In this document: positions 46,868 through 57,800 of the stretch, in pieces | Numbering within the stretch: the stretch's first letter is position 1 | Layout of the letters: each line of letters opens with the position of its first letter | Source of the DNA: Chionoecetes opilio | Taxonomy: Eukaryota > Arthropoda > Malacostraca > Decapoda > Majidae | Direction of reading: 5' to 3' | Assembly: GCA_016584305.1 (NCBI GenBank) | Contig: JACEEZ010020317.1 | Span: forward strand, 569,294 to 633,293 | DNA length: 64,000 bases | Program-made: the position numbers and the translations under genes | Notes under the pieces: generated by a model | What the model was told of the DNA's origin: nothing | The model's database searches: none | What the model saw: only the letters and a program-made list of their open reading frames with translations

Positions 46868-47874
46868 CGCATTCCCACAGGTCCTAAAACTTGTTTTGGG
46901 GAAGTGGGAGAGTATGGGCAAACACTAGAAATCTACCGTCATTTCGCCCAAGGTTACTGGTGGTTCATTCCATTTCTGCCAGAGGAAGATGTAGTTACAT
47001 GACTCCGTGACATGGATCATGTGGGCGAATTTACTTTAGAGTGGGCGAATTGACTCTTACATGTGGGCGAATTGACTCACATGTGGGCGAATTGAAGTGT
47101 GGGCGAAATGACCGGTAACCGACTCAGAGTATGCATTGGCTCGTCAAGTAACACTTAAACCATGATGTAGGCCTACCACTACTTATTATGAGGAAAGACA
47201 ACAAAAGGAACTCAATTAATAAGGTATTTTAATACTATCATAACTATGAATATGTTACAACCTACAAAAAGAAGACTACGACGATGAAAACATTTCGAGT
47301 TGTTTTGGACGCAATTGATATTCCAGGTGCTATATTTCCGTGCTCGCTGACAACATAGAGAAGACCTTAGGTGATGATTGATGTGCAGAGGCTTCTAAAC
47401 CAGGAAAACAGTCACAGCAGAGTCTCATTAAGAAGTAAGCAAGTGGTAGGGACACATTACGTACATACCAGTTGCTTACCTTTTGACGAGGCTCTGTTAT
47501 GATTCTGTTTTCTTGGTTTAGAAGCCTCTGCACACCAGCCATTACCTCAGGTCTTCTCTATAGTGTTGTCAGCGAGAACAGAGCACAGTAATATAGCACC
47601 TGGAATATCAATTTCGCGCAAAATAACTCGAAATTCTTCCATCGCCGTAGTTTTTCCATCGTAGGTCCACTCGCGGCGACCCCGACTTATCCCCACAATG
47701 CACCGATGTAAACAAACCGTGACGTAGTTATGGGTAGGGTCCAAGACATGACCACTGATCTATATAACATGGATCGCGGATCTGGGCTAGCTGTGGCCGA
47801 GCCGCCGAGATACTGAAGTCAGCCACCAGCCACCATGGCAATCTCCTTTTCATCGTATTACTGGATAACGACAC

Positions 47875-48041
47875 AGGAATATTTCTGGTTAAATTTTCTA
47901 AGCATATTGCATTATATAGTAATGTTTTTATAAGTGTTGAACAGCCCATTAGTCTATTAATCGGCTAATGGGTTGTGCAACACCCCTTAAAACATTACTA
48001 TATCTGCAATATACTTAGAAAGTATAACCATAAATATTCCT
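47875..48041. repeat. Hairpin-forming inverted repeat, arms about 76 bases
   Basis: Arm 47,875-47,952 (AGGAATATTTCTGGTTA…GCCCATTAG) pairs with 47,965-48,041 (CTAATGGGTT…TAAATATTCCT) around a 12-base loop, with a few mismatches. No target duplication was recognised. Confidence 0.8.
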
Positions 48042-48295
48042 CAATCAGTTAATATAACAGCGGCAAATGGTCATATGCCCTACGGCCCGCCGGTGAGCCT
48101 CTGAGCAAATTCCCAGCGGCCCTACGTCGTACACTTCCGTCGGGCCGCCGATAAGACATACGGAGGGCCTCCGGAGGCCCTCCGTCTTTGTGTTTGCTGG
48201 GCAGCCGCCATCTTGCCAATACCAAAACAAATACATGGGCCGACCCAGGCCGTGGCTGGGTGCTGGCTGCTGGCATGTGATAGCCTATATTACCA

Positions 48296-48400
48296 CCTAC
48301 TACTAATATTAACACCTACTACTACTACTACTATTACCACCTACTACTACTATTACCACCTACAACTACTATTAACACCTACTACTACTACTACTAAACT
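48296..48400. repeat. (TAC)n-type trinucleotide tract
   Basis: Repeated ACCTACTACTACTACTATT units. Confidence 0.85.
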
Positions 48401-48461
48401 TCCAACCTAGTGCATCGTCGAACCTTCCAAGTCATTTATTTACGGTGATACACAGACAACA

Positions 48462-48680
48462 GGTGTGTTGCGAGGCCGTACAGGTGTGTAGTGACAGGTG
48501 TCTTGCGAGGCCGTACAGGTGTGTAGTGACAGGTGTGTTGCGAGGCCGTACAGGTGTGTAGTGACAGGTGTCTTGCGAGGCCGTACAGGTGTGTAGTGAC
48601 AGGTGTCTTGTGAGGCCGTACAGGTGTGTAGTGACAGGTGTCTTGCGAGGCCGTACAGGTGTGTAGTGACAGGTGTAGTG
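48462..48680. repeat. 42-bp minisatellite, about five units
   Basis: Unit: GACAGGTGTCTTGCGAGGCC then GTACAGGTGTGTAGT. Units are nearly identical, with G/C and C/T variants in GTGT(G/C)TTG(C/T)GAGG. Confidence 0.92.
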
Positions 48681-49130
48681 TATGTGGTAAAGCGAGAGAG
48701 GCTAAGAGTGCGGTGTTAGCCCCCGAGTGTGTGTGTCTGACCTAAAGAGCGAACGCGCAGTTCTCGTCCGCTATAACGGCGTCAGCCCCGTACCGCCGCG
48801 GCCACGGGTACGGCGCGGGCCACAGTGGTCCATAGAAGCTACTCTCGGGGATTACAGGAAGTTTAAATGACTCAAAAACCTTTGGCCTAATCAAAAAACC
48901 TTTCTTAATTAGGTATATTGAATTGAAAGTAGTTAGTTTCGTACACTGATTTTGAGTATTTTCGTACATACCTGGTGTCGTTTCGTAACCCTAGTAGTCA
49001 AGTTCAACTCTGAGCTGAGTGTACGAAACGATTATGGTTTCATATAGACTACGAAACAACTTTTGGTAATAATGGACGAGAGTTTCGCGGTCGTTTTCAG
49101 AGACACCAACTATTTTTTCTTGGCCTACAA

Positions 49131-49434
49131 TAGGTGCTTGTTGTAATGGATAGTTTTATTTTGCGCAACCCCCCCCCCCCCAAAAAAAAAATAATAATAA
49201 TGAAACCTAACCTAACCTTATAGGTTTTAATGAAACCTAACCTAGCTAACCTTAAAGGTTTTAATGGAACCTAACCTAACCTTATAGGTTTTAATGAAAC
49301 CTAACCTAACCTTAAAGGTTTTAATGAAACCTAGCCTAACCTTATAGGCTGTAATGAAACCTAACCTAACTTTAACCACAAGGTATATTTTTTTTTCTCG
49401 CAAAATAAAGCTATCTCCATTAGAACAAGCACCG
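49131..49434. mobile_element. MITE-like element with a CCTAA/TTAGG loop
   Basis: Arms GGTGCTTGTTGTAATGGATA (49,132) and the complement of GCTATCTCCATTAGAACAAGCACC (ends 49,434), each about 36 bases. They enclose six to seven 30-base units TGAAACCTAACCTAACCTTA plus TAGGTTTTAA. No clear target duplication. Bases 48,681-49,130 hold nothing recognised. Confidence 0.65.
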
Positions 49435-49611
49435 CTTATTAGGAAGCGCTATGATCGTTTGTATCATAACCGCACTCAGGTCTGTATGCATTTTGCTCAT
49501 CAAAACACAGATCACCGTGTAATAGTTTAGTTGAGCAGCTCAGTGAAATCTGCTCAGTGAGCAGCTGCTCACTGAGCAGAAAAGTGCCCGTGTAATACCG
49601 GCTTTACTCAC

Positions 49612-49679
49612 CGGTGGAAAGATTTGCCACTTCCAGGTCCTGGTCTGTTTGTACAGTTAATAGCAGCACAGCTTGGCAT
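49612..49679 (-). CDS. First exon of a THAP-domain protein (partial, probably mobile-element derived)
   Basis: Minus-strand ATG at 49,679 starts MPSCAAINCTNR…GSGKSFHR and ends at a GTGAGT donor (49,611 downward). The start MPxxC, second Cys five residues on, and GKSFHR match the beginning of the THAP zinc finger (C2CH, sequence-specific DNA binding). THAP domains occur in P-element transposases and host regulators. No second exon was found downstream between 48,240 and 49,600, so the gene is truncated or the rest is deleted. The upstream sequence has CCGCCATCTTGCC (49,758-49,772 on the minus strand), a YY1-like box often near start sites. Confidence 0.55.
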
Positions 49680-50059
49680 GACGAGGCGATAAGCACAACC
49701 AGACAGTGGGTACACTCCAGCAACGCGAGCCGCAGAAACAAGGCTTTGTTTTGGTATTGGCAAGATGGCGGATAGTTGGAACCAGTGCTGAGCCAGGCTT
49801 CCACGATCCATGTGTTATAGATCAGTGGACATGACTGAGTCAGCGAGGGACGCGTGAGGTCAGAGCCGAGCCCACCAACGCCAAACATTGTTTCTAGTAT
49901 CTACTGACCTTGGATCTCACCTAACAAAGTTTACAGTAATATTTAAGATATTTCAATGATATTATAACATCACACAGATAATGTTTATATGAGTTTCAAC
50001 CAAAAATATGGTAAAAAAAAAGTATCATACTTACAAAGGAAGAAGGGTTTGGAGATACA

Positions 50060-50275
50060 TAACCTCACTATAAGTTACTAACCTAACCTCACTATAAGTT
50101 ACTAACTTAACCTCACTATAACCCCTTAAAAGTTACTAACCTAACCTCACTATAACCCCTAAAAGTTATTAACCTAACCTCACTATAACCCCTAGAAGCT
50201 ACTAACCTAACCCTACCATAACCCCCTAAAAGTTACTAACCTACCCTCACTATAACCCCCTAAAAGTTACTTATA
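50060..50275. repeat. Tandem repeat, period about 38 bases (CCTAACCTCACTATAACCCC)
   Basis: Six units of AAGTTACTAACCTAACCTCA plus CTATAACCCCTAA, with small length changes. They carry CCTAACC, related to the TTAGG motif. Confidence 0.85.
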
Positions 50276-50299
50276 TTGCCGTAGGCGGCCGCATTGGAG

Positions 50300-50436
50300 A
50301 TACACCGTTGTGTGTAAGGGGTTGTTGTGTGTAAGGGGGTTGTTGTGTGTAAGGGGTTGTTGTGTGTAAGGGGGTTGTTGTGTGTAAGGGGTTGTTGTGT
50401 GTAAGGGGGTTGTTGTGTGTAAGGGGTTGTTGTTGC
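50300..50436. repeat. Tandem repeat, period about 19 bases (GGGGTTGTTGTGTGTAA)
   Basis: Seven units; sits directly in the acidic transposase-like frame of piggyBac-type copy C, replacing its sequence after EADEQML. Confidence 0.88.
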
Positions 50437-50440
50437 CGCT

Positions 50441-50650
50441 AACATCTGTTCGTCCGCCTCGTATTCTGGTTCAAACATATATGATATAGGGTTGGGCTCC
50501 CATCACAATCTGAGGTTCGTTTTCCTCATAGTATACGCGAGCAGCGTCATTTATTTCTGTCTCAGATTGAGCATCGTACTCTAGATCTGTCACAGCGACA
50601 GATTCACTGACACCGAAGTACAATCGCTCATCATAACATTTGCCGAAAAG
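50441..50650 (-). pseudogene. Acidic transposase-like N-terminal exon, copy C
   Basis: Minus-strand reading YFGVSESVAVTDLEYDAQSE…YYEENEPQIVM, then after a shift MFEPEYEADEQMLA, matching 27,808-28,048. It starts in the same place relative to the element end once the hAT-type insertion is removed. Disrupted at the C-terminal side by tandem repeats. Confidence 0.55.
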
Positions 50651-50670
50651 TGTCAGACAGATGTTTACAT

Positions 50671-51670
50671 CAGTGCTGCCAGATCGATCGAGCTGCCAAA
50701 ATTTCCCTATATTCACCTCAAACATCTCCCAGTTTAGCCCTGTATTTCCCTGTCGCCTTTATATCAGTTTTTCCGTCAGAATTGCACAATTTGCAATGGA
50801 AATACAGAGGGCCTTTACCCCTTCATATCAGCCAACTTAAAAATTTGGGGTCACTTTCCCATTTATCAGTGTATCTTGAGTGTACGCCTGGCGTTTGCGC
50901 TTGTATGGAGGCAGTGGCGCAACCAGGGGGCTCTCCGAAATGTCCTTCCTTGTAAGAAATCTGAATACACTAGGTCAGTTAAAAAAAAAGTTATTACAGG
51001 TTCTACCTAGCGATGTGACCGCGTCACCTGACCGTGTACACCTATACCTTGATTTGGTCGCGCATATGCTTCACGAAATGTCTTGAACAAGCATCTAACT
51101 CTAACAGCACCAAAACTATTGTTTCAGCAGCAGAAATATGAAATCAGGCCTGAAAAGGCCATCAGCCGATGGCTGAAAAATTTACCATCCAGCGACTAGC
51201 GATAAATCTGGCGGATTTACTGTGTACTGGGTGGCGAATACAAATTTCTGCCCCCCCTCACCGAAAAATATTCCTAGGTGCACCTCTGGCTGGAGGAGTA
51301 GACATGACTACAGGTCACATCAATAACACAGTAACAGAAATCCTTCAGACACTTCAAACGTCAATCAGTACGGAAGCTTTACCGGGAACTGAGAATGAAC
51401 TCACGGGAGTCTGAGATAGGACCTCAGAACACGTACTGTACCGACACTGTGCGAAAACCGGACGAGAACGATACGGCAATTTCGAGACTTACAGCGAATC
51501 TCTCTCTCTCTCTCTCTCGTAATTTAGAGATATATACACAAAAAGTTTATATATTCCGTATCTTTCGAATTTCCCTATATTTTGGTATATTTTCAATTTT
51601 CTTCCCTGTTTCCCTGTAGTGACCTGAATTTCCCTTAAACAGGGAGATTTCCCTGCATCTGGCAGCACTG
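50671..51670. mobile_element. Non-autonomous hAT-type element, 1,000 bases
   Basis: Exact 8-base duplication GTTTACAT at 50,663-50,670 and 51,671-51,678. Inverted ends CAGTGCTGCCAGAT / ATCTGGCAGCACTG. Subterminal TTTCCCT(A/G)TATTT words at both ends. No transposase segment recognised. A TC run sits at about 51,500-51,519. Confidence 0.88.
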
Positions 51671-52139
51671 GTTTACATTGGCGCGTTCCTCCTCTGACGT
51701 CATCAATAACATTCGTAGCCCTGTTGGAGGGAAGAATGTTTTTTCGCGCGCTTTTTACAAAAGTCGTGTTTTTACGGAAATAAGGCCTGGAAATCAATTA
51801 ATTTTGGTGGATTAGGTGTTTTGAATGTGCATTCAACATAATTAGGCAAAAAAAAAAAGGGTCTGGACGATTACTTTAAGGGAGGGAGATGGAGCGGAGC
51901 GAACCTCTACAGCTGTGGGGTCTGAGGAGGGAGTTTGGAATTTATTTTTAAATCAAGCATTTTTAGGGGCATTGAAAGACCTCAGAAGGGATATATTGTA
52001 CTAATCTGATAATCAAAGGCAAAACTATTTTTGTCCCTGTGGGACAAAAGGAGGGGCCATGGCAGAGTTCCCCCCATACCCCCCTATATACGACTGCTCG
52101 GAAGGAAGAGAGGGGTGCGAACACACACACACACACATA

Positions 52140-52300
52140 CCAGAGGTGGGCACTTCCGCAAAACTTCCGCAAGCCACAACGTCATTTGCGGAAGTCCGAA
52201 TTCGTTTGCGGAGGAGTAAAAAAGTTGCGTAATTGCGTTTACGGAAGTAGCTACTGCCGCAAACGCAAATATGTTCGCAAATTCCCAAGTGGCCGTGGTG
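52140..52300 (+). mobile_element. hAT-type terminal fragment
   Basis: Starts CAGAGGTGGGCACTTCCGC, a typical hAT terminus, followed by clustered TTCCGCAAA / TTTGCGGAAG motifs in both orientations. Preceded by a short CA run at 52,124-52,137. The opposite end was not found. Confidence 0.6.
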
Positions 52301-52434
52301 AGTTTGAACAAGATTCCTGCGCGGCTACGCGCACCGTCCAGCAGGGTGAGTAAGATACGCTAAGGGAGGCTGCTTTCCCACCAGTCAACCTTGACCGCAG
52401 TTATCAGAGCATTCATAGAAGTACATACGTGCAC

Positions 52435-52574
52435 CTACCGAACCAAATTGGCCCACCCCTTCTTGTTTATTCTCTTACTGTCTTCTTTATAGGGACTGGC
52501 AACTAAGTGGGCTCTGTGTTACCTCTTTTTGTTGTGCCCTTGGCCAGTCCTTTATGATGTAAAGAAAAAAAAAA
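52435..52574 (+). mobile_element. 3' end of the jockey-like retroelement (dead-on-arrival copy)
   Basis: Only the last few codons and the 3' UTR remain (CCGAACCAAATTGGCCCACC … CTTTATAGGGACTGGCAACT … TTGTGCCCTTGGCCAGTCC), ending in an A-rich tail at 52,560-52,574. Matches 2,158-2,302 at high identity. Confidence 0.88.
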
Positions 52575-52898
52575 TTAAAGCAAGGGGAATGCTATATATC
52601 TTACTATGGATATTTTTTATTTACCTTGCTTTTGTCTTTTATTCTTTTTGTGCTAATATAGCTTTTACTTCATTACATACAACACTTTTCTTTTAAATGC
52701 TGTTTACATATATGCCTGTCTATTTGAAAGCGACCACACACAAGGTCATAAATCACCCTGTAGGCGCTCAAGGAACGTACCCCCATTCAGTCCAAGTATT
52801 AGTTGGGCTGCTATATGAGAATTTGATATATGAGTAAGCTCTGCAGAACGTATTTGCTCCTATCATCATGAGTATAATGTAGCCCCTTATAAGATGTG

Positions 52899-53835
52899 CC
52901 ATAGACCACTGTATACCTGGACTGTTCACGCGACAATGTTTTGAATTGCGGGGCTGCGGGGCGCCCGACAAAGAGATATAGTGGTCTATGGACTATCACA
53001 TAGACTGGTTTATCCGTATATATGGTATACTGTAATCTTCGTAAATGTTTGTTCTATAATATTATCAAATAAAAAACAGTAAAACACGCTAAAGAAATGT
53101 CATTACGAGACTGAAGAAATATGCATGAACTTAACTCTTCGCCATTTAAAACTTTGCGAGTCAACTTTTATCATGAAGGGTATCAATAGAAGCGCAATTT
53201 TATTAGCTTTCCATTAATGTATTTCGTTATCTGATAAATGAATTAGAACCATGCATAAATTAGCATTAAATAAATAAATAAAATCATCAATCGGGTAATT
53301 TTCCCGATTGATGATGTTATTTATTTACTTATATATTTAGTTTTCTGATAAATGAATTAGTACCATGTATAAATTAGCGTTGACTAAATAAATAACCTCA
53401 TCAATCGGGAAAATTACCCGATTGATGATTTTATTTATTTAGTTAACGCTAATTTATGCATGGTTCTAATTAATTTATCAGATAACGAAATATAGCAATG
53501 GAAAGCTAATAAAATTGCGCTTCTATTGATACCCTTCATGATAAAAGTTGACTCGCAAAGTTTTAAATGGCTATGAGTTGAAGTGAATATTAAGTTCATA
53601 CATATTTCTTCATAGTCTCGTAATGGCATTTCTTTACCGTGTTTTACTGTTTTTTATTTGATAATATTATAGAACAAACATTTACGAAGATTACAGTATA
53701 TCATATATACTGATAAACCAGTCTATATGATCCGTATATAATATATATATATGAATCCGGGCGGCCCTCCGACTTCAGGCCCTTGCGCGACAGGCCGATA
53801 TTCCGTGCGCAGTCCAGGTATACAGTGGTCTATGG
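52899..53835. mobile_element. Palindromic (foldback-type) DNA element, copy 2, with 26-bp ends and 5-bp target duplication
   Basis: The first 26 bases (52,899-52,924, starting CCATAGACCACTG) are an exact inverted repeat of the last 26 (53,810-53,835). ATGTG flanks both sides (52,894-52,898 and 53,836-53,840). The interior (about 52,992-53,735) folds on itself over more than 350 bases per arm: AAATGTTTGTTCTATAATAT, ACTTTGCGAGTCAAC, TTTATTAGCTTTCCATT and their complements. Two small perfect palindromes (ATCAATCGGG…CCCGATTGAT) sit near the middle. No gene. Superfamily not assigned. Confidence 0.85.
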
Positions 53836-54429
53836 ATGTGCATAATATAACAAGTCTAAGATTCTCATTCAAGATAAACCACATCTCTCATATCATCAAA
53901 ACCTGTTATGCAAGTGTTAATGTAGCAGCTATGGCCCAAGACTATGCTTAAACCACCCCTATTTACCCAACCTAGACCTAACTTAGCAGGACACTGGACA
54001 TTTTCAGGCTATTCTTGACAAATTTCTTCTTCTGAATAAGTAGTAGACTTGGCATTCTCCCCCACTTCGCATTAATGTTTTATAAGCATCTCAAGGGTTC
54101 TACAAAAGCCTTGAGGAAAATGACAAATGATAAGGGTGTGAAAAGACTCAAGCAAATTACTAAAAATAGCCACCACAGACGATGCTCCGTCACCATTGCC
54201 TCGGCAACCATGACGATCGTAATGGCTCTTTATATACCTTGGAAGGATAACTGACATACACCATGATAATAATATATATCTGGTATCTTTACTTGGTGAG
54301 CAAGTGCTGCGCATATTCAAAGGTCATCATTCTGTCAGTGTAGTTTTCTAACTTATGAAGCTTCTCTGAGTAGACAATGACACAGTAATAAGCTTATAAG
54401 AACTTCATTGATATCTTAGAAATAAAATT

Positions 54430-54440
54430 TATTTCTTGGA
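54430..54440 (-). promoter_or_regulatory. Candidate polyadenylation signal of the ligase gene
   Basis: AATAAA on the minus strand near 54,431-54,436, about 390 bases past the stop codon. It lies in an AT-rich 3' region and other signals are possible. Confidence 0.35.
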
Positions 54441-54828
54441 AAAAGCTAAGAAATTCATATAGCTAATGTGTATTTCTCTAAATATAACTATGCAAAAATT
54501 CACACGGGTAAGACACTTCATATTTTATCAAATACCTTAAAGCAACTCTGTATTTTTTTACACTATATAATAGCTAAGGCATGTGGGGAATGTTTCTATG
54601 ACTAAATGTCATTTCATAGAGGACAATAAGAAAATTATAATGAGTCTAAAACCTTACACTGTCAATGATCAGTGTAAGTGAGTGATCTGACAATCTGCAA
54701 TACTTGTGATCTTTAAATTATATCAAATATTTTGCTCAATGAATTATCCTGATGTACAAACCTTTACAAGGACAGCAGCATAATACCTTTTACAGCTTGA
54801 AAATTATGAATAACTTAATTTCAAGTTT

Positions 54829-57800
54829 CTAGGCACCACTTGGCTGTTGACGCAAGTTTTTACGCAATATTTTTCCTGCAGGTGATCGAGGAATGGCATC
54901 AATGATCTCTACTCCTCCACGCAGCCGCTTGAAAGGAGCCACTCTCTCTGGGAATGAAAATAATAAGTAGAAGTTATTCTATTGAAAGAAATCAGGCATA
55001 TCTTTACATGCACAAATACTGCATCTCTCGGCACATAAGGTGACCTGCACATAAACTGAGCCCCTAAACTCCCATTATAGTTTTCACATAGGAAGCCCCA
55101 TTTGGTCCAATAGGGCTGTTGCCGTCTGTTCTTTCTTTGTTCTCAGCTTTATCTGTTGGCTAAAATTTATAAACTACGTTCTGATAGAGAGTGAGTACGT
55201 TGATAGGTTTTATACCACTCTAAAGGAGCTGGTTTACAATGCAGAGCTGTGTACCGACCTCTTCAACTCATGGGCTGGTCAGCTGCATCAACTCCGGCCA
55301 GAATTGAGCAGCATCTATAGTATAAGCTACTGAAATTGACCCTCCACAGGCTTTATGAGCCTATACATAGTTGATCAATGAGGAGTCTACCCTTAACACA
55401 GCAACAAATCACTTATGGCAGCAAGACCTTGGGGGATAGTGGATAGCAACCATTAACATTGCTGCAGCACATTTCACCAGCATCTGAGGATCTACGAGGT
55501 GTGATGGATGAGGTAAAGAACTCTATCCTAAAATTTTGGGTAGTGCTACATATGAAAAAAGATATGCAGCACCTGTGGCGTACTGGGTCCTCATTGTAAA
55601 AGTGCTGCCAGAATGCACCAGGCAGAGTGGCAACTCAGAGGCTGCCCAGCACCCTAGTGCCCAAGCAGCTCTCAGTCTACAAATCAGAGACATCCAGTAC
55701 AATGCGATGGATAGCAGGACGCCCAAGGCATTCCTTCACCAGCCTCTCCAATACTGATGATCTGTACAATACTGATGGGCTGGCTGGAGCTCCCCCAAAC
55801 TCGTTCCCAACAGAGGAACACAGGAACTGAGGTGACTACAATAGGCTTACAACACTTTTGACTTGATATCGTACAACAAACCAAATCGTAGTATAGTTTT
55901 AGTACATCCTTTTAGCACAAATAGTCATTAATAACAGGCTAAAACAACGAACCAGTGCCTCAGCATCACAAAATATTGACCTTTTGTGTATGTGCATGCA
56001 AATGTTCCCAGAAGAAGAAAGCACACGAAAATTAGCAGTAAACAATACATTCCACATTTTGGGGAGGGCTAAGCTACGATATTGTTCCTTGTAAGGAAGG
56101 GCCATGGCCCCAGTGACCCCCCCCAGAATCTGCCAGTGGTTTTCTGGAATGAATCCTGCAATTGGAAAATCATCATTTACATAATTCAGTGATACTTTTA
56201 AACTGTTCTATGATAAGTTGCTTGAGAAGATATATGATATATAGGATGTATAGGAGAGAAAATTACTTTTGCTGAAAATTTTGTGAAAATGTTGTACGAA
56301 CAGGACGAGTGGACCAATCCTCACTGCTGCACTATTATCTACACTTAATGGTAAAAAGAGTTAACATCATAAATGCATAAGAGCAATAGTATCATCACCA
56401 CTTACAGCATAGCAGACCAGCCACCATAATGAACATTAAAGAAAATTATTTATGACTGCAAAATACTTCATACACATTTTTCCTTTCTAAATTATGAAGC
56501 GCATTACACGCTGATATGAATCATATTCCTATTATACTTATCTGCTTAATATTTAGCACTTTCATCTCTCGGCCTACTCACCTTTGACCCAAGCAATAAT
56601 ATCTTCAGAGTCAACAATTTTTCCAGGTTTTTGTACAATATACGCCTTTGGCAGCTCTCCAGCCTCTTCGTCCACCACGCCAATGACTGCGGCATCAGCA
56701 ATAGACTCATGTGTTACCAAAAGACCTTCAAGTTCTGCTGGTGCAACCTTAAAAGAAGAAAAAAAATATTCATTACATGTTCAAATAAAGGGAAGACAAA
56801 GAGCTCAGCCCATCTAATGAAATGCTTAAGCAAATTTTGTTTTATACAATGTATTTGGCACATAACTATGAGGCAGCTACAGTATGTTCAATTATCTTCA
56901 TTTTAGTGAACACTTTTGAGCTGCTGCACAGTAGATATATGTATGTATACTACTAATGATTCACACACGTGTGCTCTTACTATACCTGGAAGCCTTTGTA
57001 CTTGATAAGCTCCTTGATGCGGTCCACAATGTAGAAGATTCCACTGTCATTAAAGTGTCCTACATCGCCAGTGTGCAGCCATCCTTTTGAGTCTATCAGC
57101 TCACTGGTAGCTTTCACATCATTGAAGTACCCCTGAAATATTACAAACTAAAGTTGAAGTATGCAGGTGTGCACTGAATAATTTAAGATGATTTATCACT
57201 TTAGAAATATATCAATAGATCCTCCCTTTGACTCGTGTGCAAGAAGGGGCTTTTGCTCAGCAAAGAATAGCTAAGAGATTTGCAATTTATTCAAGGAAAA
57301 CATCAGCTGTGAAAAGTGAACTTATGACAACACACCAACCAAATGAAGGGTTGTGTAAAAATTTAAAAGAAAAATGACAAATAATGAGGACGAGAAAGGA
57401 CTAGAATTCACTAGATGATAACCTAGATGACGATTTCACACAAAAGATGTTTTTATCACCATTGTGTGGTCATATTGACACCTTTATAACATTTATAAGT
57501 CATCATGTACTCAAGTTTGTTTTGGTTTTCTCTTTATTGTTGCTGTAGTATTTGTAGTATCCTATTATCTCTCATTTTATATATTCCATGTATTTCTATA
57601 TTATCAAGTTTACTTTCACTTTCAGCAAAGAAGAAATTTCCAATGTTTATGTCATTGTTTCCACGGAAAAGTTGTTGCAGAGCGACTGATTTTCTGCTAT
57701 TCAGACCTCAGTTATTAGTTCTTGCTCTGCATAAGATTTAGATCTTATACAGAACAAGAACTAATAACTAAAAGCCTGAATGGCACAACATCAGTTGTTA

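Larger units (their letters stand above)
45018..47120. mobile_element. DNA element with GTCATTTCGCCC ends and 8-bp target duplication, carrying a nested hAT
   Basis: GACTCAGA at 45,010-45,017 and 47,121-47,128 is an exact duplication. Ends are GGTATCCGGTCATTTCGCC and the complement of GGTTACCGGTCATTTCGCC. The left end has three to four tandem GGAGTCATTTCGCCCACA units; the right end has GTGGGCGAATTGA units. Subterminal blocks (GGTTACTGGTGGTTCATTCC…TGACATGGATCGTGTGGGCG) occur in both halves. Removing the hAT at 45,753-46,867 leaves about 990 bases without a gene. Confidence 0.8.
43102..47735. repeat. Large inverted duplication, arms about 790 bases
   Basis: 43,102-43,890 is the reverse complement of 44,835-45,017 joined to 47,121-47,735; the second arm is interrupted by the 45,018-47,120 element. 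Each arm contains a smaller imperfect palindrome around GTGCAGAGGCTTCTAAACCA. Each also reads the frame MEEFRVILREIDIPGAILLC (from about 43,195 on + and 47,645 on -), which later meets a GTAAGC donor-like site. Each ends with an RT fragment (RQG.VMSPWLCNLFMDGV). Arms differ by several percent. Confidence 0.8.
50280..51875 (-). mobile_element. TTAA-flanked piggyBac/Kolobok-type element, copy C (truncated)
   Basis: Its 5' end is at 51,875: GGTCTGGACGATTACT followed by TTAA (51,876-51,879). Going leftward it matches copies A and B (CTTTTTACAAAAGTCGTG, GACGTCATCAATAAC, then the acidic exon). A 1,000-base hAT-type insertion splits it at 50,671-51,670. The other terminus was not found; the match fades at the 50,300-50,436 tandem repeat. 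Confidence 0.75.

Noticed and set aside
48462..48680. Possible CRISPR-like array
   Set aside because: Head-to-tail minisatellite without unique spacers, in a eukaryotic genome.
55523..55884. Overlapping open frames in the last ligase intron
   Set aside because: No domain, no supporting splice sites, and no conserved pattern; treated as chance.
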